Origin: JBCDLI01 sp038745535
GTDB taxonomy: Bacteria; Pseudomonadota; Alphaproteobacteria; Rhizobiales; Rhizobiaceae
Length of the DNA: 32,177 nt
Direction: 5' to 3'
Assembly (NCBI GenBank): GCA_038745535.1
Contig: JBCDLI010000025.1
Span: 1 to 32,177 of the forward strand
Both the position numbers and the translations under genes were made by a program. The stretch's first letter is position 1, and every line of letters begins with the position of its first letter. The notes below the pieces were generated by a model. That model was given only the letters and a program-made list of their open reading frames with translations. It did not search any database and was not told the DNA's origin. Of this stretch, positions 17,554 through 25,325 are shown in pieces.

Positions 17554-17603
17554 GTTTTGCGTTTTACACTCCTCACGCCTATATGGCGCGAGAGGATTTT
17601 AAG

Positions 17604-17858
17604 ATGGCCGAAGTAACGATCTACACACGTAAACTCTGCGGATTTTGCACCCGTGCAAAGCGGCTGCTCGACAGCAAGGGCGTCGCCTACACCGAACACG
17701 ATGCCACGTTCGATCCGGGCCTGAAGCAAGAGATGATGAAGAAGTCTGGCCGCGCGACCTTTCCGCAAATTTTTGTCGGATCCGAACATGTCGGCGGGTG
17801 CGATGACTTATTCGCGGCAGAAGAGTCCGGCGCGCTGGATGCACTCCTGAAAGCCTAA
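17604..17858 (+). CDS. grxC: Glutaredoxin 3
   Basis: Glutathione-dependent dithiol oxidoreductase of 84 residues. The redox motif is CGFC (Cys12, Cys15), a variant of the common CPYC. The glutathione-binding TFPQIFV loop and GGCDDL segment are present. The ATG at 17604 is supported by AGAGGA at 17591-17596; the frame is open from 17583. It is followed four bases later by a nitrilase of the deaminated-glutathione amidase type, so the pair may share a glutathione theme. Confidence 0.94.
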   Translation: MAEVTIYTRKLCGFCTRAKRLLDSKGVAYTEHDATFDPGLKQEMMKKSGRATFPQIFVGSEHVGGCDDLFAAEESGALDALLKA

Positions 17859-17862
17859 TTTG

Positions 17863-18684
17863 ATGCACGTCGCTGCTCTGCAAATGCGGTCAACGACCGA
17901 CCCGGCGGTCAACGTCGAGACATTTGAAACGTTGGTGCGTGACGCCGCATCGAGCGGGGCCACCTATGTGCAGTCACCGGAGATGACAGGCGTCGTGCAG
18001 CGCAGCCCTAAGAAGCTGCACGAGGTCGTCCAACCGCAAGGTTTAGACCCGCTGTTCAAGTGCGCGTCCAAATTGGCCGGGGAACTTGGTATCTGGGTCC
18101 ATGTCGGTTCCACGCCGATTAAGATCGACGATGATAAAATCGCCAACCGGGCCGGCATCTTTGCGCCTGACGGCACACTCGCGACGACCTACGATAAAAT
18201 TCACATGTTCGACGTCGATCTGGAGAACGGTGAAAGCTGGCGTGAGTCAGCGATTTACACGCCGGGCGAAGAGCTGGGCTTTACCCAAGTCAATGACGAG
18301 AATTTCGGCATAAGCATCTGCTACGATCTGCGTTTTGGTCACCTTTACCGCGATCAGGCGCTTACCGGTGCAAGCATCCTGACTGTGCCCGCAGCGTTTA
18401 CCAAGCAAACCGGCGAGCGTCACTGGCATGTCCTACTCCGCGCTCGCGCTATCGAGAACGGCGCGTTCGTGATCGCGGCTGCCCAAGGCGGAACCCACGA
18501 AGATGGCCGCGAAACCTACGGCCATTCGCTGATCATTGCGCCAACCGGCGAAATTCTGGCTGAGAAAAACGACGATGAACCCGGGGTAATTGATGCGGTT
18601 CTGGACCTCGATGCAGTGAAAACCGCCCGCGAGCGCATCCCGAACCTGAAAAACGCGCGAACCTATGTCGGGGCGCCCGTATGA
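17863..18684 (+). CDS. Nitrilase-superfamily amidase, probable deaminated glutathione amidase (Nit1-like)
   Basis: Carbon-nitrogen hydrolase of 273 residues. The Glu-Lys-Cys catalytic triad is Glu40 (SPEMTG), Lys112 (YDKIHMFDVDL) and Cys153 (ISICYDLRFGHLYR). The YDKIHMFDVDL segment is characteristic of the Nit1 group, which hydrolyses deaminated glutathione formed by transaminase side reactions. The exact substrate here is inferred. The ATG at 17863 lies four bases after grxC; a TTG one codon earlier is possible. The last four bases overlap the DUF1178 start. Confidence 0.88.
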   Translation: MHVAALQMRSTTDPAVNVETFETLVRDAASSGATYVQSPEMTGVVQRSPKKLHEVVQPQGLDPLFKCASKLAGELGIWVHVGSTPIKIDDDKIANRAGIFAPDGTLATTYDKIHMFDVDLENGESWRESAIYTPGEELGFTQVNDENFGISICYDLRFGHLYRDQALTGASILTVPAAFTKQTGERHWHVLLRARAIENGAFVIAAAQGGTHEDGRETYGHSLIIAPTGEILAEKNDDEPGVIDAVLDLDAVKTARERIPNLKNARTYVGAPV

Positions 18685-19115
18685 TAAAGTTCACCCTTTC
18701 ATGCGCGTCCGATCATCGGTTCGAAGCCTGGTTTCGCGACAATGCAGACTTCGACACCCAATCGAAACGCGGTCTCGTTTCATGCCCGATCTGCGGCACG
18801 TCCAAGGTCGGCAAAACGCTCATGGCCCCTTCGGTCTCAACGGGCAGAAAGCGCGAAGAGATGTCGGTTGCTGCCGGTGCCGAAGTTCAAGCCAAAATGT
18901 TTGCCGCGATGCGCGAAATGGCAAAACACGTGAAAGCCAACGCGGAAAACGTTGGTGAAAAATTTGCCGAGGAAGCACGCAAGATTCACGACGGCGAAAG
19001 CGATCCGCGCGGCATATACGGCAAGGCGACGCCGGAAGAAGTCACCGAGCTTGCAGAGGATGGCATAGAGTTCATGCCCTTACCCGATGTGCCCGACGAA
19101 GAAGAGCTGAATTAG
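18681..19115 (+). CDS. DUF1178 family protein
   Basis: A 144-residue protein of DUF1178, function unknown. The N-terminus reads IKFTLSCASDHRFEAWF, followed by a zinc-ribbon-like half motif, CPICG (one CXXC pair plus Cys8). The middle is helical (GAEVQAKMFAAMREMAKHVK), and FAEEARKIHDGESDPRGIYG is a family signature. The end is acidic. The start ATG overlaps the nitrilase stop (ATGA), so the pair is translationally coupled. It is the last gene of the plus-strand run and converges on yacG, with 8 bp between stops. Confidence 0.9.
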   Translation: MIKFTLSCASDHRFEAWFRDNADFDTQSKRGLVSCPICGTSKVGKTLMAPSVSTGRKREEMSVAAGAEVQAKMFAAMREMAKHVKANAENVGEKFAEEARKIHDGESDPRGIYGKATPEEVTELAEDGIEFMPLPDVPDEEELN

Positions 19116-19123
19116 CGCATGCG

Positions 19124-19348
19124 CTAGTAATCGGGGTCTTCGGTCGGCGGTGTCGAGACACCGTCATCGTCTTCATCCATTGGCGGTCCCGGTATGACAT
19201 ACGTCCCCGATAGCCAGCGATTAAGGTCTATATTTTTGCAACGTTCTGAACAAAACGGATAGGTTGCACGCGCAGCCGGTTTCCCGCACTCCGGACAGCT
19301 GCGTTTGGGTCGCAGAGGCTCCACCTTTGCTGCTTCGCCTGCTGGCAT
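19124..19348 (-). CDS. yacG: DNA gyrase inhibitor YacG
   Basis: Small zinc-ribbon protein of 74 residues that binds and inhibits gyrase in E. coli. Zinc ligands are Cys18-Cys21 and Cys33-Cys37 (CPECG...FCSERC), followed by KNIDLNRWLSGTYVIPG, which is diagnostic. The tail is acidic and disordered. I chose the ATG at 19348, whose first base overlaps the maf stop (TGATG); a start at 19369 would lie inside maf. It is the last gene of the murA-to-yacG run. Confidence 0.94.
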   Translation of the reverse strand: MPAGEAAKVEPLRPKRSCPECGKPAARATYPFCSERCKNIDLNRWLSGTYVIPGPPMDEDDDGVSTPPTEDPDY

Positions 19349-19974
19349 CAGGCACCCGCCGAAAGCCAATTAAAATGCACGCGATAGCCCTCACCGGTCA
19401 AAAGCGACACCGTCTCATTCAGTGGTAGCCCAACAACATTTGTGTAGGAACCGATCAGCTTGACCACGAAAGCGCCCGCAAGCCCCTGAATACCATAGCC
19501 ACCAGCCTTTCCGCGCCATTGGCCAGACGCAAGGTAGCTCTCGGTTTCTTCCCGCGACAGGCGCTTGAAACGCACCCGCGTTTCCACCACGCTCTGGCGC
19601 ACTTTGCCCTTTGGCGTAACGAGGCAAACGCCGGTATACACCCGGTGAGCGCGGCCCGACAGCAGCCGCAACGATTGCGCCGCCTCATCCAGCAATTCGC
19701 ATTTTGGCAAAATCGTTCGGCCTACTGAGACGACCGTATCCGCTGACAAAACATAAGCACCGTGGTGATCATCGTCTGGCACGGTGCGCGAAGCGACGGC
19801 TTGCGCCTTCTCGCGGCTCAACCGCCGCGCCAACGAACGCGGGTGTTCTGACCGCATCGGTGTCTCGTCAATGTCCGCAGGGATCAAATGGTCAGGTTCA
19901 ACGGCAATCTGATGAAGCAATGCCAACCGACGGGGCGAACCTGAAGCCAGCACTAGTTTCTGATCGACGCCCAT
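19348..19974 (-). CDS. maf: Maf-like nucleoside triphosphate pyrophosphatase
   Basis: House-cleaning pyrophosphatase that hydrolyses non-canonical or excess nucleotides. The signature LASGSPRRLALL is at residues 9-20. Further conserved segments are SREKAQAVA, LSADTVVSVG and WRGKAGGYGIQGLAGAFV. The KAGxYGIQG element is closer to the dTTP/UTP type (YhdE) than to the m7GTP type (YceF), so that activity is favoured. It is 208 residues, full length. The stop overlaps the yacG start, and the gene lies 37 bp downstream of infA. Confidence 0.93.
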   Translation of the reverse strand: MGVDQKLVLASGSPRRLALLHQIAVEPDHLIPADIDETPMRSEHPRSLARRLSREKAQAVASRTVPDDDHHGAYVLSADTVVSVGRTILPKCELLDEAAQSLRLLSGRAHRVYTGVCLVTPKGKVRQSVVETRVRFKRLSREETESYLASGQWRGKAGGYGIQGLAGAFVVKLIGSYTNVVGLPLNETVSLLTGEGYRVHFNWLSAGA

Positions 19975-20011
19975 GGATCAAACCCCAATCAGCAGGAGCA
20001 CGTACTACGGT

Positions 20012-20230
20012 TTACTTGAAGCGATAGGTGATACGACCCTTTGTCAGATCGTACGGCGTCATCTCAACGAGGACTTTGTCACCGGTCAAAACGCGAATGC
20101 GGTTCTTGCGCATTTTACCAGCGGTATGCGCGATAATTTCGTGATCATTTTCCAATTTAACGCGAAAGGTCGCGTTGGGCAGCAGCTCCAGCACTTCGCC
20201 CGGAAATTCCAGAAGTTCTTCTTTTGCCAT
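20012..20230 (-). CDS. infA: Translation initiation factor IF-1
   Basis: Seventy-two-residue OB-fold protein that binds the ribosomal A site during initiation. The sequence from MAKEELLEFPGEVLELLPN through AHTAGKMRKNRIRVLTGDKV is unmistakable, and it ends TKGRITYRFK. In related genomes it sits between a phosphatase or UPF0262 gene and maf, as here. It is preceded by 125 bp without a gene, probably holding its own promoter. Confidence 0.97.
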   Translation of the reverse strand: MAKEELLEFPGEVLELLPNATFRVKLENDHEIIAHTAGKMRKNRIRVLTGDKVLVEMTPYDLTKGRITYRFK

Positions 20231-20355
20231 TCAGCAGATGTTCTTTCAATTTTGCAGCGGCAACCCCGCTATTTTCGTGCACACATATAGCTTGGGTCAC
20301 GGTGAAACAACCGGAAACTCGGCATTCCTTCGGCCAGTAGCCGGTCTTCGCCGCG

Positions 20356-20850
20356 CTATGTGCCTTTCCAGTGCAACACACAAATGAGCGTGAAGAGACG
20401 CCGCGCGGTGTCGAAATCCACTTCGATCTTACCATCGAGCCGATCTTGAAGCGTTTCGGACCCGTCATTGTGAACGCCGCGGCGCGCCATGTCGATTGTT
20501 TCGATCTGGCTTGGCGAGGCGGTCTTGATCGCTTCGAAATAACTTTCGCAGATCATGTAATAATCGCGCACGAGCCGCTTGAACGGTCCAAGTGACAGGA
20601 TGTGCGCCGAAACTTCTTCGCCGTCTTCCCGCGTTGTCTGAAAAACAAGCCGACCGTCCACGACTGACAGCTTAAGATGGTACGGCCCCGTTCCCCCATC
20701 GCCAATCGGCTTGAAGCTGTTTTGCTCTAGAAGGTCGAAGATCGCGACCGCGCGCTCATGCTCAACATCGGGCGCAGCTCGACCAATGCTCTGGTCAAGC
20801 TGGAGATCGGTGAGCCGATCAGTCTCCGCAAATTCGCCAGAACCGGCCAT
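20356..20850 (-). CDS. UPF0262 family protein
   Basis: A 164-residue conserved alphaproteobacterial protein of unknown function. The family is recognised by the region ERAVAIFDLLEQNSFKPIGD, LGPFKRLVRDYYMICESYFEAI and RRGVHNDGSETLQDRL. No signal peptide or membrane helix is present, so it is likely cytosolic. It follows hisD by 29 bp in the same direction. In many relatives a low-molecular-weight tyrosine phosphatase lies between this gene and infA; none is present here. Confidence 0.92.
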   Translation of the reverse strand: MAGSGEFAETDRLTDLQLDQSIGRAAPDVEHERAVAIFDLLEQNSFKPIGDGGTGPYHLKLSVVDGRLVFQTTREDGEEVSAHILSLGPFKRLVRDYYMICESYFEAIKTASPSQIETIDMARRGVHNDGSETLQDRLDGKIEVDFDTARRLFTLICVLHWKGT

Positions 20851-20879
20851 TTCGCCCGTTTTCTTGTGTCTACCAGAAT

Positions 20880-22190
20880 CTAAAGGTTAAGCCGAACCGA
20901 GACCGACCGTCCGTGCGCGTCGAGCCCCTCCGCTTGCGCCAGCTTAATGGCAGCAGGACCGAGCACACGCAACTGTTCGGCCTCCAACTTCAGGATAGAT
21001 GTGCGCTTCACAAAATCTAACACGCCGAGACCCGATGAAAAACGCGCCGACCGTGCCGTCGGCAGCACGTGGTTCGACCCGCCCACATAGTCGCCGACCA
21101 CCTCTGGCGTGTAGCGACCGACAAAGATCGCGCCCGCATTGCGGATCGTGGCCGCCAATTCGTCGGCTCCATCGCAAGCAAGTTCAAGATGCTCGGCTGC
21201 AATGCGGTTAATCACTGCCATGGTTTTCGCCGACTTTAGATCATCAACAATGATGATCCCGCCAAAATCGCGCCAGCTGGCGGAGGCCGTTTCTGCCCGC
21301 GGCAGCGTCTTCAATTGCGCTTCAACTGCTTCACCCACGCGATCTGCAAATCCAGCATCATCGGTCAACAAAATGGACTGGGCGCCCGTGTCGTGTTCGG
21401 CTTGGGCCAAAAGATCGGCTGCGATCCAATCGGGATCGTTGTGCCCGTCGGCGACAACCAGCACTTCAGACGGACCCGCAATCATATCTATACCGATAGT
21501 GCCAAACACCTGCCGCTTGGCAGCCGCCACATAGGCGTTACCCGGGCCAACGACCTTCGAAACCGGCGCAATCGTTTCCGTACCATAGGCAAGTGCTGCC
21601 ACAGCCTGTGCGCCGCCGATTCTATAAACTTCGGTCACGCCCGCCAATTTTGCAGCTGCCAGCACCAGCGGGTTCAAGGCCCCATCAGGCGACGGCACCA
21701 CCATCACGATGCGCTCCACACCGGCAACGATGGCCGGAACCGCGTTCATCAACACCGAGCTTGGATAGGACGCCGTGCCGCCCGGCACGTATAACCCAAC
21801 GGCCTCAATTGCCGTCCAGCGCGAGCCAAGCTCCACGCCGATCGCATCGGTGTAGCGATCATCTTTCGGCAATTGCCGCTCGTGGTGCGATTTAATCCGG
21901 TCGCGCGCCAGCGTCAGCGCTTCCAACGTTTCCGGATCGACCGACGCAAACGCGTCTTCGATTTCTTCTGCACTCACCTGCATCGTTTCAGCCGTCAGCG
22001 TAAGCCGGTCATACTTTTCGGTTCGCTCCAGAACCGCCGCATCGCCGCGCGTGCGTACATCCTCAATGATCTCGCGCACTGCCGCATCCACATCTGCCGA
22101 TACTTCCCGCTTGGTTGCGAGGAAGGCCGCAAAGGAGGCATCGAAATCCGTGTCAGCGATGTTCAAACGGGTTGGCAAAAACAGCTCCAA
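20880..22190 (-). CDS. hisD: Histidinol dehydrogenase
   Basis: Catalyses the last two steps of histidine synthesis, histidinol to histidine, with NAD+ and zinc. The 436-residue sequence contains YVPGGTASYPSSVLMNAVPA, the signature GPGNAYVAAAKRQVFG followed by IDMIAGPSEVLV, the catalytic His in AAEHLEL, and YVGGSNHVLPT. All are intact. It is located between DUF2948 and UPF0262, unlinked to other his genes, as is usual in this group. Confidence 0.97.
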   Translation of the reverse strand: MELFLPTRLNIADTDFDASFAAFLATKREVSADVDAAVREIIEDVRTRGDAAVLERTEKYDRLTLTAETMQVSAEEIEDAFASVDPETLEALTLARDRIKSHHERQLPKDDRYTDAIGVELGSRWTAIEAVGLYVPGGTASYPSSVLMNAVPAIVAGVERIVMVVPSPDGALNPLVLAAAKLAGVTEVYRIGGAQAVAALAYGTETIAPVSKVVGPGNAYVAAAKRQVFGTIGIDMIAGPSEVLVVADGHNDPDWIAADLLAQAEHDTGAQSILLTDDAGFADRVGEAVEAQLKTLPRAETASASWRDFGGIIIVDDLKSAKTMAVINRIAAEHLELACDGADELAATIRNAGAIFVGRYTPEVVGDYVGGSNHVLPTARSARFSSGLGVLDFVKRTSILKLEAEQLRVLGPAAIKLAQAEGLDAHGRSVSVRLNL

Positions 22191-22220
22191 AAGTTTTGGC
22201 AGTCAGAAGACTTATGTGTA

Positions 22221-22664
22221 TCAGGCAGGATGACGCGGCTTGAAGCGGGTTTCCCACGCGCCGCCAAGATCGGCCAATTGTGCCTCCACGCACTCCACGT
22301 CAAGCCGTATGGCAGGACCATCAGAAAATACAATCTCGATTGTTCCCGCAGGCGCATCAGCGCCCGAAAACCGCAGGGCCAGCAATGAGAGCGCTTGGCT
22401 ATCATCGCCGCGCTTCACGCCGGTGGACTGAACGCCCTTTACGCGGGCAAACGACAGTGCCGACTGACGGCGCTGGTGCGTCTTCTTGCGCTTAGACTTT
22501 TTCGTCTCGGCATCCCATGCGAAGCGATTTAACAGGAGCGAGAACCGGGCCGATTTCGGATCGTATTCAACAGCAGCAGGCTTGGTGATCGCGTCCTGCA
22601 CCAATGCACCGATGACGTTCAAATCATCAGCGTCAAACGCGACCAGTCTGACAGGCTTTTCCAT
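22221..22664 (-). CDS. DUF2948 family protein
   Basis: A 147-residue protein of DUF2948, function unknown and almost confined to alphaproteobacteria. It opens with VRLVAFDADDLNVIGALVQDA, has a lysine-rich stretch (TKKSKRKKTHQRRQSALSFARV) and ends near VECVEAQLADLGGAWETRFKPRH. The frame is open upstream into murA, but the ATG at 22664 begins the conserved sequence, 16 bp after the murA stop. It is almost certainly co-transcribed with murA and hisD. Confidence 0.9.
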   Translation of the reverse strand: MEKPVRLVAFDADDLNVIGALVQDAITKPAAVEYDPKSARFSLLLNRFAWDAETKKSKRKKTHQRRQSALSFARVKGVQSTGVKRGDDSQALSLLALRFSGADAPAGTIEIVFSDGPAIRLDVECVEAQLADLGGAWETRFKPRHPA

Positions 22665-22680
22665 CGGCGTGTACCGCGGC

Positions 22681-23973
22681 CTAACCGGGCCGGACCCTCT
22701 CGATCTGAGCGCCACAGGCGGAGAGCTTTTCTTCCAACCGCTCAAATCCGCGATCAAGATGGTAGACCCGGTTGACGACCGTCTCACCCTTGGCAACGAG
22801 ACCAGCAATCACAAGAGCCGAAGACGCGCGGAGGTCCGTCGCCATGACTTGCGCGCCGGTCAATTCACCGACGCCGGTGACCTTTGCACTGCGACCATCC
22901 AGCGAGATCGAAGCGCCAAGCCGCGCAAGCTCCTGCACGTGCATGAAGCGGTTCTCAAAGATGTTTTCGGTGATGGTCGACGTCCCATTCGCCATCGTCA
23001 TCAGACCCATCAACTGCGCTTGCAGATCGGTCGGAAACCCGGGAAATGGCTCGGTGCTTACCTCAACCGGAAGAAGCCCATTGCCGTTTCGGTGAACGCG
23101 CAGTCCTTCTTCTTCCTGCGTCAGCGTCACGCCCGCCTCGCGCAGCACCTCGCATGCACTTTCAAAATGGGCTGCCCGTCCACCTTCTAAAAGCACATCA
23201 CCGCCAGCCATACCGACCGCCATCGCGTAAGTGCCCGTCTCGATGCGGTCCGGCAAAATGCGATGGGTCGCTCCGTGCAGCGAAGGCACGCCTTTGATGT
23301 GGATGGTGGACGTGCCCGCGCCTTCGATCCGGGCGCCCATGGCGATCAGACAGTCGGCCAGATTGACGACCTCGGGCTCGCGCGCAGCATTTTCCAGCAC
23401 GGTTTCGCCCTTGGCGAGCGTCGCCGCCATCATCGCCACATGGGTCGCTCCGACCGACACTTTGGGAAACGCATAGCGATTGCCGATCAATCCCTTTGGA
23501 GCAGTCGCAACCGCATAACCGGCTTCAATTTCAATGTCCGCGCCAAGCGCGCCGAGCGAATCCAAGAAAAGATCAACAGGCCGCGTTCCAATCGCGCAGC
23601 CGCCAGGCAGCGACACCCGCGCCTCACCCATCCGTGCCAGCAGCGGGCCAATCACCCAAAAGCTCGCCCGCATGCGCGACACCAAATCGTAAGGTGCCGT
23701 CACATCCACGATGTCGCGGGCGGTAAAGTGGATCGTGCGCGCTTTGTTTCCATTGGCAGCCCGACGCCGACCGGCAACCATGTAATCCACACCGTGATTG
23801 GACAGGATGCGGATCAACTGCTCAACGTCTGCCAAATGCGGCACGTTTTGCAGCGTCAGCGTCTCCTCGGTCAGAAGCGACGCGATCATCAACGGCAAGG
23901 CAGCGTTTTTCGCGCCCGAAATCGGAATAACGCCGTTGAGCGGCGCACCGCCAGTGATCTTGATGCTGTCCAT
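22681..23973 (-). CDS. murA: UDP-N-acetylglucosamine 1-carboxyvinyltransferase
   Basis: First committed enzyme of peptidoglycan synthesis; it transfers enolpyruvate from PEP to UDP-GlcNAc. It has 430 residues. SGAKNAALP at 19-27 contains the substrate lysine/asparagine pair (Lys22, Asn23). The catalytic Cys126 lies in LPGGCAIGTRPVDLF; having Cys rather than Asp at this position predicts fosfomycin sensitivity of the enzyme. The frame is open to 24030, but the ATG at 23973 has AGGAA upstream and the family N-terminus MDSIKITGG. Confidence 0.97.
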   Translation of the reverse strand: MDSIKITGGAPLNGVIPISGAKNAALPLMIASLLTEETLTLQNVPHLADVEQLIRILSNHGVDYMVAGRRRAANGNKARTIHFTARDIVDVTAPYDLVSRMRASFWVIGPLLARMGEARVSLPGGCAIGTRPVDLFLDSLGALGADIEIEAGYAVATAPKGLIGNRYAFPKVSVGATHVAMMAATLAKGETVLENAAREPEVVNLADCLIAMGARIEGAGTSTIHIKGVPSLHGATHRILPDRIETGTYAMAVGMAGGDVLLEGGRAAHFESACEVLREAGVTLTQEEEGLRVHRNGNGLLPVEVSTEPFPGFPTDLQAQLMGLMTMANGTSTITENIFENRFMHVQELARLGASISLDGRSAKVTGVGELTGAQVMATDLRASSALVIAGLVAKGETVVNRVYHLDRGFERLEEKLSACGAQIERVRPG

Positions 23974-24073
23974 CTGTGTTCCTAAAAAGTCGGCAAGGCA
24001 GACCCGAACAGCCCCACTGCGCCCGAGCATCCGGGGTCTAGACCATCATTGGGGCCGCTTCAAGATTAGTGGG

Positions 24074-24250
24074 TTAGTCGTTTGACTCGGCCTCATTATC
24101 CGTCACCGAAGCCGCGGCAATGCCGGGCTTGCGTTTGTCGCCCTTGCCGCTGCGCGTCGCACGGGTCTGCTGCTTTCGCCGCGCCAGATTGGCCCGCAAT
24201 TGCTCGCGCAACCGCTCTTCCCGCTTCGATTTTTGAACCTCGTCGCCCAT
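24074..24250 (-). CDS. Short basic conserved-looking protein upstream of murA (58 aa)
   Basis: ATG at 24250 and TAA at 24076-24074 encode 58 residues: MGDEVQKSKREERLREQLRA, then NLARRKQQTRATRSGKGDKRK, ending in an acidic tail EAESND. It is strongly charged, helical at first and disordered later, with no cysteine or membrane helix. The two other minus frames here are also open, but only this one gives the charged, low-complexity protein that I recall as a common small neighbour of murA in related genomes. Function is unknown. It may bind nucleic acid, judging by charge alone. Confidence 0.7.
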   Translation of the reverse strand: MGDEVQKSKREERLREQLRANLARRKQQTRATRSGKGDKRKPGIAAASVTDNEAESND

Positions 24251-24383
24251 GAGATGCGAAATAGCGCGCAGCCGCGCCCGTTGAAAGCCTTAAACTCCGA
24301 CGACATACAACGCGTGCCAACCCAGTTGGAAATCAATTTGCGTCTTGAAGTGCTTTGGCGCGTGTGGCATGCGCGCGTCTGCT

Positions 24384-24458
24384 GCTGCTATAGCTCAGGG
24401 GTAGAGCACTCCATTGGTAATGGAGAGGCCGAGAGTTCAAATCTCTCTAGCAGCACCA
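24384..24458 (+). tRNA. tRNA-Thr (anticodon GGT)
   Basis: Acceptor stem GCTGCTA (24384-24390) pairs with TAGCAGC (24448-24454), followed by discriminator A and an encoded CCA. The anticodon stem CTCCA/TGGAG encloses TTGGTAA with anticodon GGT at 24416-24418, reading ACC and ACU. The D arm AGCTCAGGGGTAGAGC and T arm GAGAGTTCAAATCTCTC are regular. Confidence 0.96.
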
Positions 24459-24567
24459 CGCGTCTTTTGCGCCGCAAAATACGCAAGCTGCGGAACAGAA
24501 TAGTACACTGGCGCTTAGCACAACAACACCAGAAAAGTGGACCGGGACCCCGGCGAAAAGAACGCTA

Positions 24568-25110
24568 ATGGCAAGTCCTGAAGAGATAGAAAAACTCATA
24601 GCGCGTTGCGCCCTGAGCGACCGATCTGCTTTATCGCCACTTTATGAGGCGACATCAGCGAAACTTTTTGGGGTCCTGTTACGTGTTCTCAATGACAGAA
24701 GCGATGCTGAGGATGCGCTACAAGAAGTCTATATTAAAATATGGCATCGCGCCGACCGATTCCGCGCAAACGAATTCAGTCCCCTTTCATGGCTGGTGGT
24801 CATTACGCGAAACCACGCGATTGATGTCTTGCGGGCACGCAAGCCCATATCGGTCGAAGTTGACGAGGCATTTGATGTATCTTCGGATGCGAAAAATCCG
24901 GAAGAAGAGGCAATCAATTCTTCGGAAGGAACAAGGATCGACAACTGTCTGCAGGAACTGGAGACCGAGAGAGCGCAGGCGGTACGCGGTGCGTATGTGG
25001 ACGGCTACAGCTATGTTGAACTGGCAGAACGGTATGCCGTTCCTGTCAACACAATGCGGACTTGGCTAAGGCGAAGTCTCCTCAGTTTGAGAAAGTGTTT
25101 GGAGCGATGA
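24568..25110 (+). CDS. ECF-type RNA polymerase sigma factor, SigK-like
   Basis: Group IV sigma factor of 180 residues, with region 2 at about residues 15-90 (DAEDALQEVYIKIWHRADRF; SWLVVITRNHAIDVLRARK) and region 4 at about 127-178 (GYSYVELAERYAVPVNTMRTWLRRSLLSLRKCL). It lacks regions 1.1 and 3. The stop overlaps the ATG of an RskA-type anti-sigma gene (ATGA at 25107-25110), so the two are coupled. Pairing with an RskA partner and fasciclin target suggests the SigK (ECF19-like) group. No copy of the motif found at 25822 and 26063 lies upstream, so autoregulation is not evident. Confidence 0.92.
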   Translation: MASPEEIEKLIARCALSDRSALSPLYEATSAKLFGVLLRVLNDRSDAEDALQEVYIKIWHRADRFRANEFSPLSWLVVITRNHAIDVLRARKPISVEVDEAFDVSSDAKNPEEEAINSSEGTRIDNCLQELETERAQAVRGAYVDGYSYVELAERYAVPVNTMRTWLRRSLLSLRKCLER

Positions 25111-25325
25111 GCTCGCGCGGCAAAATAGATGATCAGACAGATATCTTGCTGTCAGAGTACGCGCTCGGGACGTTGCCTTTTAACGAACGGGTTGCGCTGG
25201 AAATAGAAATCAAAAGGGACGCCGAACTCCAGCAAAGACTTGATTGGTGGCAGTCCCAGCTTGTCACCTTTTCACAGGATATTGAGCCCGTTGACCCCGC
25301 CAAGAGCAACATTTGGTGCGGTTGA
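25107..25325 (+). CDS. Anti-sigma factor, N-terminal cytoplasmic fragment (frameshifted)
   Basis: Seventy-two residues beginning at the ATG that overlaps the sigma stop. LLSEYALGTLPFNERVALEIE and RDAELQQRLDWWQSQLVTF match the N-terminal sigma-binding half of RskA-type anti-sigma factors. The frame then ends early in SNIWCG. The expected continuation lies one base out of phase: after EPVDP (CCC at 25296-25298), skipping the G at 25299 gives PRATFGAVETRLFP, the usual linker before the membrane helix. As read, this fragment would be a soluble sigma-binding peptide without membrane control. Confidence 0.75.
   Translation: MSSRGKIDDQTDILLSEYALGTLPFNERVALEIEIKRDAELQQRLDWWQSQLVTFSQDIEPVDPAKSNIWCG

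Noticed and set aside
24345..24373. TTGAAG-17-CATGCG as a tRNA-Thr promoter
   Set aside because: The -10 match is poor and the surrounding sequence offers several equally weak alternatives.
24490..24520. GGAAC near 24496 as an EcfG-type stress promoter for the sigma gene
   Set aside because: No GTT at the required 17-18 base spacing.
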